The notes under the pieces are model-generated. The model had not been told where the DNA came from. It saw only the letters and a list, made by a program, of their open reading frames with translations, and did no database searches. Positions 1-9,071 of a stretch of DNA of 64,000 bases are shown piece by piece; the stretch's first letter is position 1, and each line of letters begins with the position of its first letter. Source of the DNA: Mesorhizobium sp. (lineage in GTDB: Bacteria; Pseudomonadota; Alphaproteobacteria; Rhizobiales; Rhizobiaceae); the NCBI GenBank assembly GCA_004020315.1, contig SAQG01000006.1, positions 1 through 64,000 of the forward strand, given 5' to 3'. The position numbers and the translations under genes are program-made.

Positions 1-7
1 GAAAACT

Positions 8-57
8 GTAACCCATGTATCCGGTTCAAAGTGTTACCCATCTATCAACTGGACAAT
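8..57. mobile_element. Possible end of an insertion sequence
   Basis: Two imperfect direct copies of a motif lie here: TGTAACCCATGTATCCGGTT at 8-27 and GTTACCCATCTATC at about 34-47. Directly after them a coding sequence starts in the middle of a protein domain. Short repeated motifs of this form are typical of multi-repeat ends of some rhizobial insertion sequences (IS21-like ends have this layout). The family assignment is a guess, because the rest of the element lies outside the window. Confidence 0.4.
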
Positions 58-59
58 AC

Positions 60-473
60 CCCCCCGGGCCGGCCGATCTCGTGCATGAATGGGCCTATCT
101 GCCGGATATGGCCAAGGCTTTCGTCGGACTGACTGAGAATCTCGACAAGCTCGGCGCCTACGAGGCGCTGAACTTTCCCGGCCACGCCGTCAGCGATCTG
201 GAGATCAAGGCCGCCGCGGAACAGACGCTCGGACGCACTCTGAAACTCACGTCGATGCCGTGGTGGGTGCTGCGCGCCGGCAGCCCGTTCGTGGCGATGT
301 GGCGCGAGCTCGTCTCGATGTCCTATCTCCGCTTCGAGCCACACCAGCTGGTCTCGGCAAGGCTGGAAGGCATCATCGGCACGATCCCGCATACGCCGCT
401 GGATAGGGCGGTGGCAGAAGCCCTCGATGATATTGGTGTGGCCACGATTGATGGCGTTTCGAAAGCTGCCTGA
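60..473 (+). pseudogene. NAD-dependent epimerase/dehydratase (SDR), 5'-truncated remnant
   Basis: About 137 codons of the C-terminal part of an extended or atypical SDR, the kind annotated as NAD-dependent epimerase or NAD(P)H-binding protein. The segment HEWAYLPDMAKAFVGL and the later substrate-domain part are what one expects after the Rossmann half. That half, with its GxxGxxG nucleotide-binding motif, is missing. An ATG at position 15 keeps the frame open but lies in the IS-like sequence, so it is probably not a natural start. Reading: a gene cut by an insertion or rearrangement, with the 5' half lost or elsewhere. Confidence 0.6.
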
Positions 474-590
474 AAACGTACGATCCGAATAAGGCTCGGA
501 AAAGGACCATGCCAAAAATCAAGTGCTACAGCGCTGCGCCCGCAAAAGGCCCCGCAGCGCTGTACTTTGTCGAGCGCACCGAACTCCGGG

Positions 591-749
591 TCAAATCCTG
601 CCCATCAGCAGCAACACCAAGAGGACGATCAGGATGACGCCGACGATGCCGGAGGGACCATAACCCCAGGAACGCGAATGAGGCCATGCCGGCACCGCGC
701 CGATCAGAATGAGGATCAGAATGATGACGAGAATGGTGCTGAGCGTCAT
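591..749 (-). CDS. DUF3309-family small membrane protein (52 aa)
   Basis: A 52-residue protein with a hydrophobic N-terminal segment (TILVIILILILIGAVPAW), a short PHSRSWGYGPSG loop and a second hydrophobic segment (IVGVILIVLLVLLLMG). This two-helix layout with a central W-G-Y-x-P-S-G loop matches the DUF3309 family, small inner-membrane proteins of unknown role common in Proteobacteria. GGGGAG lies just upstream of the ATG. It lies downstream of the RND operon on the same strand, but a terminator hairpin separates them, so it is probably transcribed alone. Confidence 0.7.
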   Translation of the reverse strand: MTLSTILVIILILILIGAVPAWPHSRSWGYGPSGIVGVILIVLLVLLLMGRI

Positions 750-790
750 GAAAAACTCCCCGCTTTGAGGTGTCGTATGACAGACAATGC

Positions 791-823
791 AAAAGGCCGC
801 TGGGTTGTTCCCGGCGGCCTTTT
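791..823 (-). terminator. Terminator after the RND operon
   Basis: GC-rich stem (GGCCGC-TGGG pairing with CCCG-GCGGCC) with A and T runs on both sides. It lies 45 bp beyond the stop codon of the RND permease gene in its reading direction. The T run on the plus strand means it may work both ways. Confidence 0.65.
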
Positions 824-867
824 CTTTGCGCGTTCAGAATACGCGCGGCACTCCAAGCAAAGTTGGC

Positions 868-3800
868 CTATTCGGCGGCCTTCGGGAAGGCGATCGCCGG
901 CTCGTCAAGCGAGCCCGGTCTTGCGGAAGTCTCTACAGTCGCACCGACTGTCTTGCCGCGTCGGAACACCCGACGGAAGAACGCATAGAAGCGGCTGTTC
1001 TTACTACGCGTGAACACCATCAGCATCGACGGTGTCACCACCAGCGTCAGCAAGGTGGCGAACGACAGGCCGAAGACGATCGCCGACGACAGCGAAATCC
1101 ACCATTGCGTCGACGGCGCGTTGATCGTCGTCTCGTGATGGAAGATTTCGAGACCGAGGCCAAAAGCGATCGGCAGCACGCCGAGGATCGCCGACACCGC
1201 GGTCAGCACGACGGGGCGGGCACGTTCGCGGCAGGTCTGCAGCACCGCGTCCATCTTGTCCCAACCCTCTTCGCGCAACCGGTCATAGGTGTCGATCAGC
1301 ACGATGTTGTTGTTCACCACCACACCGGCCAGCGCGATGACGCCGATGCCCGACATGACGATGCCGAACGCCTCTCCGGTCAACAGCAATCCCAGGAACA
1401 CACCGACCGTCGCCATGACCACGCAGGACAGCACCAGCCAGACGCTGGTGAACTTGTTGAACTGCATCAGAAGTACGAGGAAGATCAGGAAGATCGCGGC
1501 ACCGAAGGCTTTGCTGAGGAAGGCGCCGGCCTCGGCGCTGTCCTCGTTCGAGCCGGCAAGCTTCCAGCGTATGCCGCTGCCGAGATCCATATCGGCGACA
1601 GCCTGGCTGACCTGCTGCTGGACAGCAGCGACTTGCTCGCCGGCGGCGACATTGGCCTGGACGACCACCGTGCGCGCGCCGTCGATGCGGTTGAGGATGC
1701 CGACGGTCGGCTCAGGCTTGCGCACGACGAAATTCGAGATCGGCACCGACCCTTGCGACGTCTGCACCCTGAGATCGTCGAGTGTCGACAGCGTGCGCCG
1801 GTCTTCGGGCAGACGCAGCCTGATGTCGACGGCGTCGTCAGCACCGGCTGGCCGGTATTCACTGAGCTTCAGCCCGTTCGTCACCAGTTGCACAACCGTT
1901 CCGACCGAGGTCGGGCTGATGCCGTATTGTGCTGCCTTGGCGCGGTCGACGTCGAGCGCCCAGTCGACGCCGGGTGGCGGCAGACCGTCGGAAATATCGA
2001 TGACACCGGGCACCTTGGCAATGCGGGCGGCGACCGCGCGCGCCTTGTCGTCGAGACCTTTCGGGTCGACGGCCGAAAGCCTGATCTGGATCGGCTTGCC
2101 GGTGGGCGGGCCGGCCTCGGGCACGCGAACTTCGACATCGACGCCGGGAATGCCGGCCATGACGCCGCGCAGTTCGTCCAGGATCGCGTTCGCCGATTTG
2201 CGCTCGCGCCAGTCGACGAACTCGTACTGGATCACGCCGACCACGTCTTCCGGAATGTCCTGGCCGCCGCCTTGCGTCTTGCCGACACGGGTATAGACCG
2301 ATTTCACGCCTGGCCAGCCGAGAAGCCGGTTTTCCGCGGTCTTCGTGGCGGCATCCATTTCGGCGAGCGAAAGGTTGCCGCGGGCGTGCACATAGAGCAG
2401 GCCGTAGTCAGGCTCGACATTCGGGAAGAACTCGACGCCGGCGCCGTATTTCGAATAGGCAAAGCCGACACCGAACAAAAGGCCGACGGTGAGCAGAATC
2501 ACGGTGATGGGAAAGCGAACCGCCTGCTTGACCACGGCCATGTACCAGCCGTCGCGGTTGTCATTCTCGTGATGCGGCGGCGCCTTGGCGAACAAGGCGC
2601 CCAGCGCCGGCGCAAAGACGAGTGCATAGAGCATCGAGGCCGAGAGCGTGACGATCAGCGTGATCGGCATGTATTTCATGAAGTCGCCGATGATGCCCGG
2701 CCAGAACAGCAGCGGCGAGAAGGCGGCGATGCGCGTCATCGTCGCGGCGATGACCGGACCAGCCATGCGCTTGGCGGCAAGCTCGAAGGCCTGTGCCTTC
2801 GGCATGCCTTCGCTCATCCGTCGTTCGGCGAATTCGGTGACGATGATGGCGTCGTCGACGAGCATGCCGACCGCCAGGATGAGGCTGAACAGCACGATCA
2901 TGTTGATCGTGTAGCCCATCATGGCCAACAGCAGAATGCCGATCAGGAAGGACGATGGAATGGCCAGTCCGATCAGCAGCGATGCACGGCCCGACAGCGC
3001 GTAGAGAATGACGATGAACACCAGGATCACGGCGATCATGACGTGATTCTGCAGATCGCCGAGCAACTGGTTGACGAAGACCGATTTGTCCTGCGTGTAA
3101 GTGACGTGCATGCCTTCCGGCATGGTCTTTATGAAGGCATCGGACACGGTCCTCACCTGCGCGATCGTGTCGATCAGGTTGGAGCCGATGCGCTTCTTCA
3201 CCTCGATGGCGATCGCCGGCTTGCCGTCGAGACGGGTCACCGTCTCAGCGTCCTTGAAGGTGGAGCGGACGGTGGCGATATCCTTGGCCTGCACCACGGC
3301 ATTGGGGCCGGCGACGATCGGGAGCGCCGCCACGTCCTCCGGCGTCTCGATCAGCGACGGCACCTTGACCGCGTATTTGCCCTCGGACCCTTCGATGTTG
3401 CCGGCGGCGACAAGACTGTTGGAATCGCCGACCGCACCGATCAGCTGCTCGAGCTGCAGCCCGTAGGAAGACAGTTTCATCGGATCGATGACGACTTCGA
3501 CGAGATCGTCGCGCGCACCTTGCAGCGCGCCTTCCAGCACGCCCGGCACTTCCTCGATGCGGTCGCGCAACTCGCGCGCCGCCGCCGTGAGCATGCGCTC
3601 GGGCACCTCGCCCGACAGCGTCACGACAAGGACGGGGAACTCGGAGACGTTGACTTCGGAAACTACAGGCTCCTCGGCTGCCTGGGGCAGGTCGGCCTTG
3701 CCATCCTGGACCTTGCTGCGCGTGTCCTGCAACGCCGTCGCCAGATCCGTCTGCGGGTGGAATTCGACCAGCACATAACCGCCGCCCTGGAAGGCGGCCG

Positions 3801-4044
3801 AACGCATCTCCTTGAGACCTTTGAGGCTTTTCAGCTTGGCTTCCATCGGCCGCAGCAGAAGGCGTTCCGAATCCTCAGGCGAGATGCCCTGATAGATCAG
3901 GCTGACATACATCATCGGAATCGGAACGTCGGGTTCCGCTTCCTTCGGTGTCGACTGATAGGCGACCGCACCCGCAAGGATGAGGAAGACCAGGACCGAA
4001 ATGGTCAGCCGGGCATTGTTGATTGCGAGTTTGACGATATCCAT
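868..4044 (-). CDS. RND efflux pump, inner-membrane permease subunit (AcrB-like)
   Basis: A 1058-residue protein of full RND length. It starts with a transmembrane helix (NNARLTISVLVFLILAGAVAY) and shows the usual duplicated plan: periplasmic porter domain, membrane block, second porter domain, second membrane block. VGMLVDDAIIVTEFAERRM carries the two adjacent Asp of the proton relay seen in AcrB. Proton-driven export of drugs, solvents or metabolites is the family role; the substrate cannot be read from the sequence. The gene follows its adaptor with a 2-bp gap, so the two are one operon. No TolC-type outer-membrane factor is encoded beside them. The C-terminal tail is hydrophilic. Confidence 0.93.
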   Translation of the reverse strand: MDIVKLAINNARLTISVLVFLILAGAVAYQSTPKEAEPDVPIPMMYVSLIYQGISPEDSERLLLRPMEAKLKSLKGLKEMRSAAFQGGGYVLVEFHPQTDLATALQDTRSKVQDGKADLPQAAEEPVVSEVNVSEFPVLVVTLSGEVPERMLTAAARELRDRIEEVPGVLEGALQGARDDLVEVVIDPMKLSSYGLQLEQLIGAVGDSNSLVAAGNIEGSEGKYAVKVPSLIETPEDVAALPIVAGPNAVVQAKDIATVRSTFKDAETVTRLDGKPAIAIEVKKRIGSNLIDTIAQVRTVSDAFIKTMPEGMHVTYTQDKSVFVNQLLGDLQNHVMIAVILVFIVILYALSGRASLLIGLAIPSSFLIGILLLAMMGYTINMIVLFSLILAVGMLVDDAIIVTEFAERRMSEGMPKAQAFELAAKRMAGPVIAATMTRIAAFSPLLFWPGIIGDFMKYMPITLIVTLSASMLYALVFAPALGALFAKAPPHHENDNRDGWYMAVVKQAVRFPITVILLTVGLLFGVGFAYSKYGAGVEFFPNVEPDYGLLYVHARGNLSLAEMDAATKTAENRLLGWPGVKSVYTRVGKTQGGGQDIPEDVVGVIQYEFVDWRERKSANAILDELRGVMAGIPGVDVEVRVPEAGPPTGKPIQIRLSAVDPKGLDDKARAVAARIAKVPGVIDISDGLPPPGVDWALDVDRAKAAQYGISPTSVGTVVQLVTNGLKLSEYRPAGADDAVDIRLRLPEDRRTLSTLDDLRVQTSQGSVPISNFVVRKPEPTVGILNRIDGARTVVVQANVAAGEQVAAVQQQVSQAVADMDLGSGIRWKLAGSNEDSAEAGAFLSKAFGAAIFLIFLVLLMQFNKFTSVWLVLSCVVMATVGVFLGLLLTGEAFGIVMSGIGVIALAGVVVNNNIVLIDTYDRLREEGWDKMDAVLQTCRERARPVVLTAVSAILGVLPIAFGLGLEIFHHETTINAPSTQWWISLSSAIVFGLSFATLLTLVVTPSMLMVFTRSKNSRFYAFFRRVFRRGKTVGATVETSARPGSLDEPAIAFPKAAE

Positions 4045-4046
4045 GA

Positions 4047-5228
4047 TTATTGCGTCCCGGCCGTCGCTTCGCCCAACAGCTTCTGGATGGTCGCCTGGTC
4101 GGCCTCAACCGGCTTGACCACTTCGCCTTCCTTCACCAGTTCCTGGCCGGCGACGATGATGCGTGCATCGGCAGGGATGCCGCCGAGCACCAGGCCGGTT
4201 GGCGTGTCGTCGACCAGATCGATCGGGAAGAACACGACCTTGTCGTCCTTGTCGACGGCGCGAATGCCGAGGTCGCCCTTGTCGCCGAGTGTCACCACCG
4301 AGCGCGGCAGCATGACGGCGTCGGTCGGCTGCGCGCTCAGCGCGATCTCGGCGGTCATCCCGGCCGGAATAGTGCCCTCGGGGTTGGGGATCGCGATCTC
4401 GACGCGGAAGGTGCGGGTGGCGGACGACGCGTCGCGGCTAATATAACGCACGGTGCCCTGGACGGTCTGGCCGCTGACCAACCGTACATTCGCCTTGTCG
4501 CCGATCTTCAGATAGCCAAGATCGCGTTCGCTGACCTCGCCGCGGGCAATCACCGGATCCAGACTTAGAATAGTCGCCACTTCGCCGCCCTGCATCACGG
4601 AGCTGCCGAGCTCCACCGGCACCCGGTCGATGACGCCGTCGAACGGCGCCTTCACCTCGTTGCGGTCGAGCTCGGCCTGCGCGGCCTCCAGGTGCGACTG
4701 GGCCAGCGTCAGGTTAGAGCGGGCCGTATCGAGCTGCAGTTTGGGCAGATTGCCGGTTTTCATCAGCCGCAATGCTGCATCGAGTTCGGCCTGACGCTGA
4801 ACCAAAAGCTGCTTGGCGTTGCTGACCGCCGAAAGCTTTTCCTCGGCTGCCAACATCAGCACGAGGTCGCCGGTCTTGACGCGCTGTCCCTGCTTGACCG
4901 GCAGCTTGTCGATGACGCCAGCGACGCGCGTCGCCAGGACCGCGCGCTTGTCGGCTTCGGTCAGTCCGGAAATGCGGATGGCGCGCGCATAGGTACGCCT
5001 AGGCGGAGTTATGGTCGCGACGGTGCGCAAAGGCGCTTTGGGCTGCTCTGCTTCAGCGGGCTTGGCCTTGCCTGCGTCAGCCGCCTTTGCCTGCTCGACC
5101 TCCCCCGCCTTGGGTTCGTTGTCGGCGGCCGCGCTGCCGACGGACGAGAACTCGCCCGTCAGCATCCATGCAGCGAACCCGACAAGCACAACAATGGCTG
5201 CAAGCTTGTGAAACCTGTATTTCGGCAT
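4047..5228 (-). CDS. RND efflux pump, periplasmic adaptor (membrane fusion) subunit
   Basis: A 393-residue membrane fusion protein. The N-terminus has one hydrophobic anchor (LAAIVVLVGFAAWMLTG), then an Ala/Lys/Glu-rich linker, a lipoyl-type half-motif (GVIDKLPVKQGQRVKTGDLV), an alpha-helical hairpin (about residues 130-200), the second half-motif (KAPFDGVIDRVPVELGS) and a beta-barrel with a membrane-proximal domain. Adaptors of this kind bridge the RND permease and an outer-membrane channel. It is the first gene of the two-gene operon, and its stop lies 2 bp before the permease start. Confidence 0.9.
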   Translation of the reverse strand: MPKYRFHKLAAIVVLVGFAAWMLTGEFSSVGSAAADNEPKAGEVEQAKAADAGKAKPAEAEQPKAPLRTVATITPPRRTYARAIRISGLTEADKRAVLATRVAGVIDKLPVKQGQRVKTGDLVLMLAAEEKLSAVSNAKQLLVQRQAELDAALRLMKTGNLPKLQLDTARSNLTLAQSHLEAAQAELDRNEVKAPFDGVIDRVPVELGSSVMQGGEVATILSLDPVIARGEVSERDLGYLKIGDKANVRLVSGQTVQGTVRYISRDASSATRTFRVEIAIPNPEGTIPAGMTAEIALSAQPTDAVMLPRSVVTLGDKGDLGIRAVDKDDKVVFFPIDLVDDTPTGLVLGGIPADARIIVAGQELVKEGEVVKPVEADQATIQKLLGEATAGTQ

Positions 5229-5616
5229 CGTCGTTTTTCCAGTGCGCGGGGTTCGGCCAGGCCGCGTCTTCTAACTCGGCGCGTCGCCGATATGGGTGCG
5301 CGCAAGGCCGTGTTCAACTTGCCGTGATCGGCGAACGAGCTTCTACATCAAAGTTGCACCGCAATATAGTCAGAAAAGTTGATGGGTAATACTTCGCTGG
5401 GCAGCACGCGCCCACCGCCATGAGGCGGCCGGATTAGCGCGGTCGTTCGTCTATGACATGGCAGTCGGCACAGCGTGGATGCCAAAAGACCGCGTCCCTC
5501 GGGCAACCCCTTGACTGCATCGACCGTCATCGGTGCCGTTGCCTGGCTTTCCTATGCGGAGCGAAAGGCGCCATCGAAACAGCATGGCAGCAGCCGTCGG
5601 CATGGTGGGAAATATT
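5229..5616. other. Intergenic region, no gene recognised
   Basis: A 388-bp stretch between the start of the RND adaptor gene and the end of the molybdenum hydroxylase gene, both on the minus strand. It should hold the promoter of the efflux operon near 5230-5350. No convincing operator, hairpin terminator or short gene was found. The open frames running through it lack start signals and family resemblance. Confidence 0.4.
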
Positions 5617-7890
5617 TCATGCAAAGGTCACCTCCTTCGACAAGGGCAGTGTCCGGATGCGCTTGCTGGTCAGCGCGAAGATGGCGTTGGCGAGTGCCGG
5701 TGCCGCCGGCGGTGTGCCGACTTCGCCGACGCCGCCCATCTTGTGAAAATTCTCCAGGATAGCGACTTCGAACGCCGGACACTGGAAGATGCGCATGGCA
5801 TCGTAGTCGTGAAAATTCGACTGTTCGACCATGCCGTCGGCGAAAGTAATCTCCTGACCGATCGCCGCCGACAGGCCGTAGACGGCGGCGGAGATGAGCT
5901 GCGCCTCGATGATGCCGGGATCGAGCGCGGTGCCGACATCGGCAGCGATCCACACCTTCTCAATGCGGATTCCGGACGGCGTGTCGGCGACCTGGACGAT
6001 CTCACCGACCCAGCTGCCGAAGGACAGCATGAACGCCATGCCCTTGGCCTTGCCGGCGGGCAGCGCCTCGCCCCATTTCGCCATTTCGGCGACCTTCTCG
6101 ACGACCTTCACCGCTGCCGGATAGGCAGCCATCAGCTTCTTGCGCAGTTCGACCGCGTCGGTTTTCCCGGCGGCGGCGATCTCGTCCAGAAATCCTTCAT
6201 GGAAGAAACCGTTGATTGAACTGCCGACCGATCGCCAGGAGCCAACGGGGATCGAGACGGGTGCGGCGACGCCGGTCACCCGATAGTTCGGGATCGTGTA
6301 GGGCTGGTTATAGGCTCCGTCGACGATGGACTTGTCGGGGCCGAGCGGCGATATCGAGGGAAACAGCCGGCGCAAGGTGCTGGCTATCAGCGATGGCGAG
6401 GCAATCGTCATGTCGATGGCGACCGGCATGCCGTCCTCGCCAAGCCGCGCCTGGAATTTGCCGACGGAAGCCGGCCGGTAGGCGTCGTGGCGCATGTCCT
6501 CCTCGCGCGTCCAGATCACCTTGATTGGCCGGCCTGCCGTTTCTTTCGCCATTAGCGCGGCACAGAGGGCGTAATCCACCTCGACACGTCGGCCGAAGCC
6601 GCCGCCCATGAAGGTGGTGTGGACGCTGACCTTGTCCTGCTCGATGCCGACAGCGTTGGCGCAAAGCTGCCGCACCAAGGTCGGCGCCTGGTTGCCGCAC
6701 CAGATGTCGAGGACGCCATCCTTCAACCGCGCCGTGGCGTTCATCGGCTCCATCGTCGCATGTGCCAGATAAGGCACCGCGTAGTCGGCCTCGACGATCT
6801 TTTCGCGCGGCGCGTCGGCGAAGGCGATGTCGACATCGCCATCGTCGCGCATCACCGAGCCTTTGGTGCCGAGCGCCTGCTTCAGCGCCTCGGAAATGCC
6901 GGCGCTGTCCATCGGATATTCGGGACCGGCCCATTCGGCATCGATCGCCTCCGCCGCCTTGAAGGCCGCCCAGGTGTTCTCGGCGATGATGCCGAAGCCG
7001 TGGCCGTAATTCGTTTCGATCGGCACGATCTTGATCACGCCAGGCATTTTCTCGGCCTTGGAGAAATCCGCCTTGACCGGCTTGGCCCAGAAGCGCGGGC
7101 TCATCTTGACCGTCCCGTACAGCAGGTCCGGCAGCGTCACGTCGATGCCGAAGATCGGCGCCCCGGTGACCTTGGCCAGCATGTCGATGCGTTTTTGCGG
7201 CTTGCCGAGCAGTTTCCAGTCGGCTTTGTCTTTGAGCCTGATTTCCGCGGGCGGCGCCATCGTCGCAGCGGTCGCGGCGACCGCGCCATAGGTCAGCGAC
7301 TTGCCCGACGCCTTGTGCAGGATCGAGCCGTTGGCGGTTTCCAGGTCGGCGGCAGCTATACCGAGCTTTTGTGCGGCCGCCGCAATCAGCATCTGCCGCG
7401 CGGCGGCGCCTGCCTGCCGCATCTTGTCGAAACCGTCGCGCATCGAGGCCGAGCCGCCGGTGCCTTGGAGAGCGAGGAATTTTCCGACCACGCCCATGCC
7501 GGCGCGCACTATTTCCGCGGTCATGCTTTCGTCGAAGAAGGCGAACGGACCGCCCTCTTCCAGGATCGCCGCATTGTAATAGGCATAGGAGGCTGGGCCG
7601 TGCTCGACCTTGATCTGGTCGAGGTCGACATCGAGCTCTTCGGCAACCATGGCGGCAAGCGTCGTCGAAATGCCTTGTCCCATCTCGGCGCGCGGCGCGA
7701 TGATGGTGATGGTGTTGTCGGCGCCGATCTTCACATAGGGGTTGAAGGTCGCTTCACCAGCGGCGAGATCGCCTTCCAGCGGATTCGGATAGGGTTTGCG
7801 GTAGTAATAGTAACCGACGGCGACACCGCTCGCGACGGCACCCGCGCCGATGAGAAACGTGCGGCGAGCAATCTTTCCGACGCTGGCCAT
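5617..7890 (-). CDS. Molybdenum hydroxylase large (molybdopterin-binding) subunit, IorB-like
   Basis: A 757-residue xanthine dehydrogenase-family protein closest in plan to the isoquinoline 1-oxidoreductase beta subunit and similar aldehyde oxidases. The N-terminus has a Tat-like signal (ARRTFLIGAGAVASGVAVG), so the enzyme is probably periplasmic. MGGGFGRRVEVDY is the molybdopterin-cytosine-dinucleotide contact loop. The start (MASVGKIARR) was set at the ATG 2 bp after the small-subunit stop; the frame stays open further upstream but only as a shadow of that gene. There is no separate FAD subunit, so electrons probably pass through the two Fe-S clusters of the small subunit to an unidentified acceptor. 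The substrate is unknown. Confidence 0.9.
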   Translation of the reverse strand: MASVGKIARRTFLIGAGAVASGVAVGYYYYRKPYPNPLEGDLAAGEATFNPYVKIGADNTITIIAPRAEMGQGISTTLAAMVAEELDVDLDQIKVEHGPASYAYYNAAILEEGGPFAFFDESMTAEIVRAGMGVVGKFLALQGTGGSASMRDGFDKMRQAGAAARQMLIAAAAQKLGIAAADLETANGSILHKASGKSLTYGAVAATAATMAPPAEIRLKDKADWKLLGKPQKRIDMLAKVTGAPIFGIDVTLPDLLYGTVKMSPRFWAKPVKADFSKAEKMPGVIKIVPIETNYGHGFGIIAENTWAAFKAAEAIDAEWAGPEYPMDSAGISEALKQALGTKGSVMRDDGDVDIAFADAPREKIVEADYAVPYLAHATMEPMNATARLKDGVLDIWCGNQAPTLVRQLCANAVGIEQDKVSVHTTFMGGGFGRRVEVDYALCAALMAKETAGRPIKVIWTREEDMRHDAYRPASVGKFQARLGEDGMPVAIDMTIASPSLIASTLRRLFPSISPLGPDKSIVDGAYNQPYTIPNYRVTGVAAPVSIPVGSWRSVGSSINGFFHEGFLDEIAAAGKTDAVELRKKLMAAYPAAVKVVEKVAEMAKWGEALPAGKAKGMAFMLSFGSWVGEIVQVADTPSGIRIEKVWIAADVGTALDPGIIEAQLISAAVYGLSAAIGQEITFADGMVEQSNFHDYDAMRIFQCPAFEVAILENFHKMGGVGEVGTPPAAPALANAIFALTSKRIRTLPLSKEVTFA

Positions 7891-7892
7891 GG

Positions 7893-8354
7893 TCAGATCC
7901 CCGCCGTCTTGAGCACGACCGCCCGCTTGATCGCCGCGCGGATCTTCGGATAGGTGCCGCAGCGGCAGAGATTGCCGCCCATGGCATTGTCGATGTCGGC
8001 ATCGGTCGGGTCGGCAACTTCGTCGAGCAGCGCCACCGCGCTCATGATCTGGCCGGCCTGGCAGTAGCCGCATTGGGCGACCTGCTCTTCCAGCCATGCC
8101 CGCTGTACGGGGTGCAATCTGCCTTCGGTGCCGATGCCTTCGATCGTGGTGACTGCGCCGGTGACCTGGCCGACCGGCAGCGAGCAGGAGCGGACGGGCT
8201 GGCCGTCGATGTGCACCGTGCAAGCGCCGCAGGCGGCAATGCCGCAGCCGAACTTCGGCCCGGTCTTGCCCATGAGATCGCGCAGCGCCCACAGCAGCGG
8301 CATTTCGGGATCGGCATTGACGTCGAATGCCTGCCCGTCGACGGTGAGGCGCAT
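7893..8354 (-). CDS. Molybdenum hydroxylase small subunit, 2x[2Fe-2S], IorA-like
   Basis: A 153-residue iron-sulfur subunit. The N-terminal plant-type ferredoxin domain carries [16 protein letters not shown], and the C-terminal helical domain carries [11 protein letters not shown] and [11 protein letters not shown], together ligating two [2Fe-2S] clusters. It is made just before the large subunit (2-bp gap) and should form a heterodimer with it. The start was chosen at [12 protein letters not shown], which has AAGG upstream; upstream in-frame codons would run into the regulatory region. Confidence 0.9.
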   Translation of the reverse strand: MRLTVDGQAFDVNADPEMPLLWALRDLMGKTGPKFGCGIAACGACTVHIDGQPVRSCSLPVGQVTGAVTTIEGIGTEGRLHPVQRAWLEEQVAQCGYCQAGQIMSAVALLDEVADPTDADIDNAMGGNLCRCGTYPKIRAAIKRAVVLKTAGI

Positions 8355-8419
8355 GGGAATACCCTTCGTTGTCGTCACAGCCCGAGGCGAATGGCCGGTC
8401 TGCCATTTCGTCGTACATA

Positions 8420-8444
8420 TTGACAAATTACGTCATTTTGTCAA
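8420..8444. promoter_or_regulatory. Palindromic operator between TetR gene and molybdenum hydroxylase operon
   Basis: Arms TTGACAAA (8420-8427) and TTTGTCAA (8437-8444) form a perfect 8-bp inverted repeat around a 9-bp spacer. It sits midway between the two divergent genes, the usual position and size for a TetR operator. TTGACA in the left arm could also serve as a -35 element. Binding by the adjacent TetR protein is inferred from position. Confidence 0.7.
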
Positions 8445-8472
8445 CGAAGCTTTTACAGGATAAGGTTGCACC

Positions 8473-9069
8473 ATGATCGAGATCGAGGACATCGCCACCG
8501 ACGCCAAGCGCGCCCGCATTCTGGACGGCGCGATGAAGATGTTTCTCGCCTATGGTTTCGCCCGCACAACCATGGACGACATTGCGCGTGCCGCCGACAT
8601 GTCGCGACCGGCGCTCTACCTCCAGTTCAAGAACAAGACCGACATCTACCGCGCCATCGCGCTGATGCTGCTTTCCCGCTCGCTCGAGCAGGCGAAAACG
8701 GCACTCGCCGGCGAAGGACCGTTTGCCGAGCGCATGATGCGGGCCGTCGACGAGGCGCTGATCTCGATGATGCGTGGCGTCCACGCCTCGCCGCATGGCG
8801 CCGAACTCCTCGACATGAAGTCGAGCCTTGCCGACCTGGTCGGCTGCTGGCGCGGCGGCCTTGTCGAGCATATCACCACGGCAATCCGGAACGAGGCCGA
8901 GCAGAATACCGTCGATCTGGCGGCCAAGGGCCTGTCGGCAAAACTGCTCGCAGACATGCTGCTTGACGGTCTGGAAGGTATGAAGACGCGCATCAGCGAT
9001 CCGGACGAACAACGGCAGGCGGCGGCCGCGCTGATCAAGGTGATCGACCTCGCGCTGAAAGCCGGGTGA
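8473..9069 (+). CDS. TetR/AcrR-family transcriptional regulator
   Basis: A 198-residue regulator. The N-terminal helix-turn-helix domain (about residues 12-60) is typical: ILDGAMKMFLAYGFARTTMDDIARAADMS followed by RPALYLQFKNKTDIY. The C-terminal ligand-binding domain is helical and not diagnostic. It is divergent from the molybdenum hydroxylase operon with a perfect inverted repeat between them, so it most likely represses that operon and itself, with release by a substrate-like ligand. Its stop is only 2 bp from the stop of the convergent patatin gene, which leaves no room for a terminator between them. Confidence 0.9.
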   Translation: MIEIEDIATDAKRARILDGAMKMFLAYGFARTTMDDIARAADMSRPALYLQFKNKTDIYRAIALMLLSRSLEQAKTALAGEGPFAERMMRAVDEALISMMRGVHASPHGAELLDMKSSLADLVGCWRGGLVEHITTAIRNEAEQNTVDLAAKGLSAKLLADMLLDGLEGMKTRISDPDEQRQAAAALIKVIDLALKAG

Positions 9070-9071
9070 GG

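Noticed and set aside
787..4446. Very long open frame on the plus strand opposite the RND pump genes
   Set aside because: It is antisense to two clear efflux genes, its translation is His/Arg/Asp-rich with no domain, and such shadows are common in GC-rich DNA.
5453..5746. Short plus-strand frames upstream of the molybdenum hydroxylase gene end
   Set aside because: They overlap the hydroxylase gene antisense and show neither start signals nor conserved motifs.
7891..8418. N-terminal extension of the molybdenum hydroxylase large subunit
   Set aside because: It is an alternate frame of the small-subunit gene; the true start with its Tat signal is at 7890.
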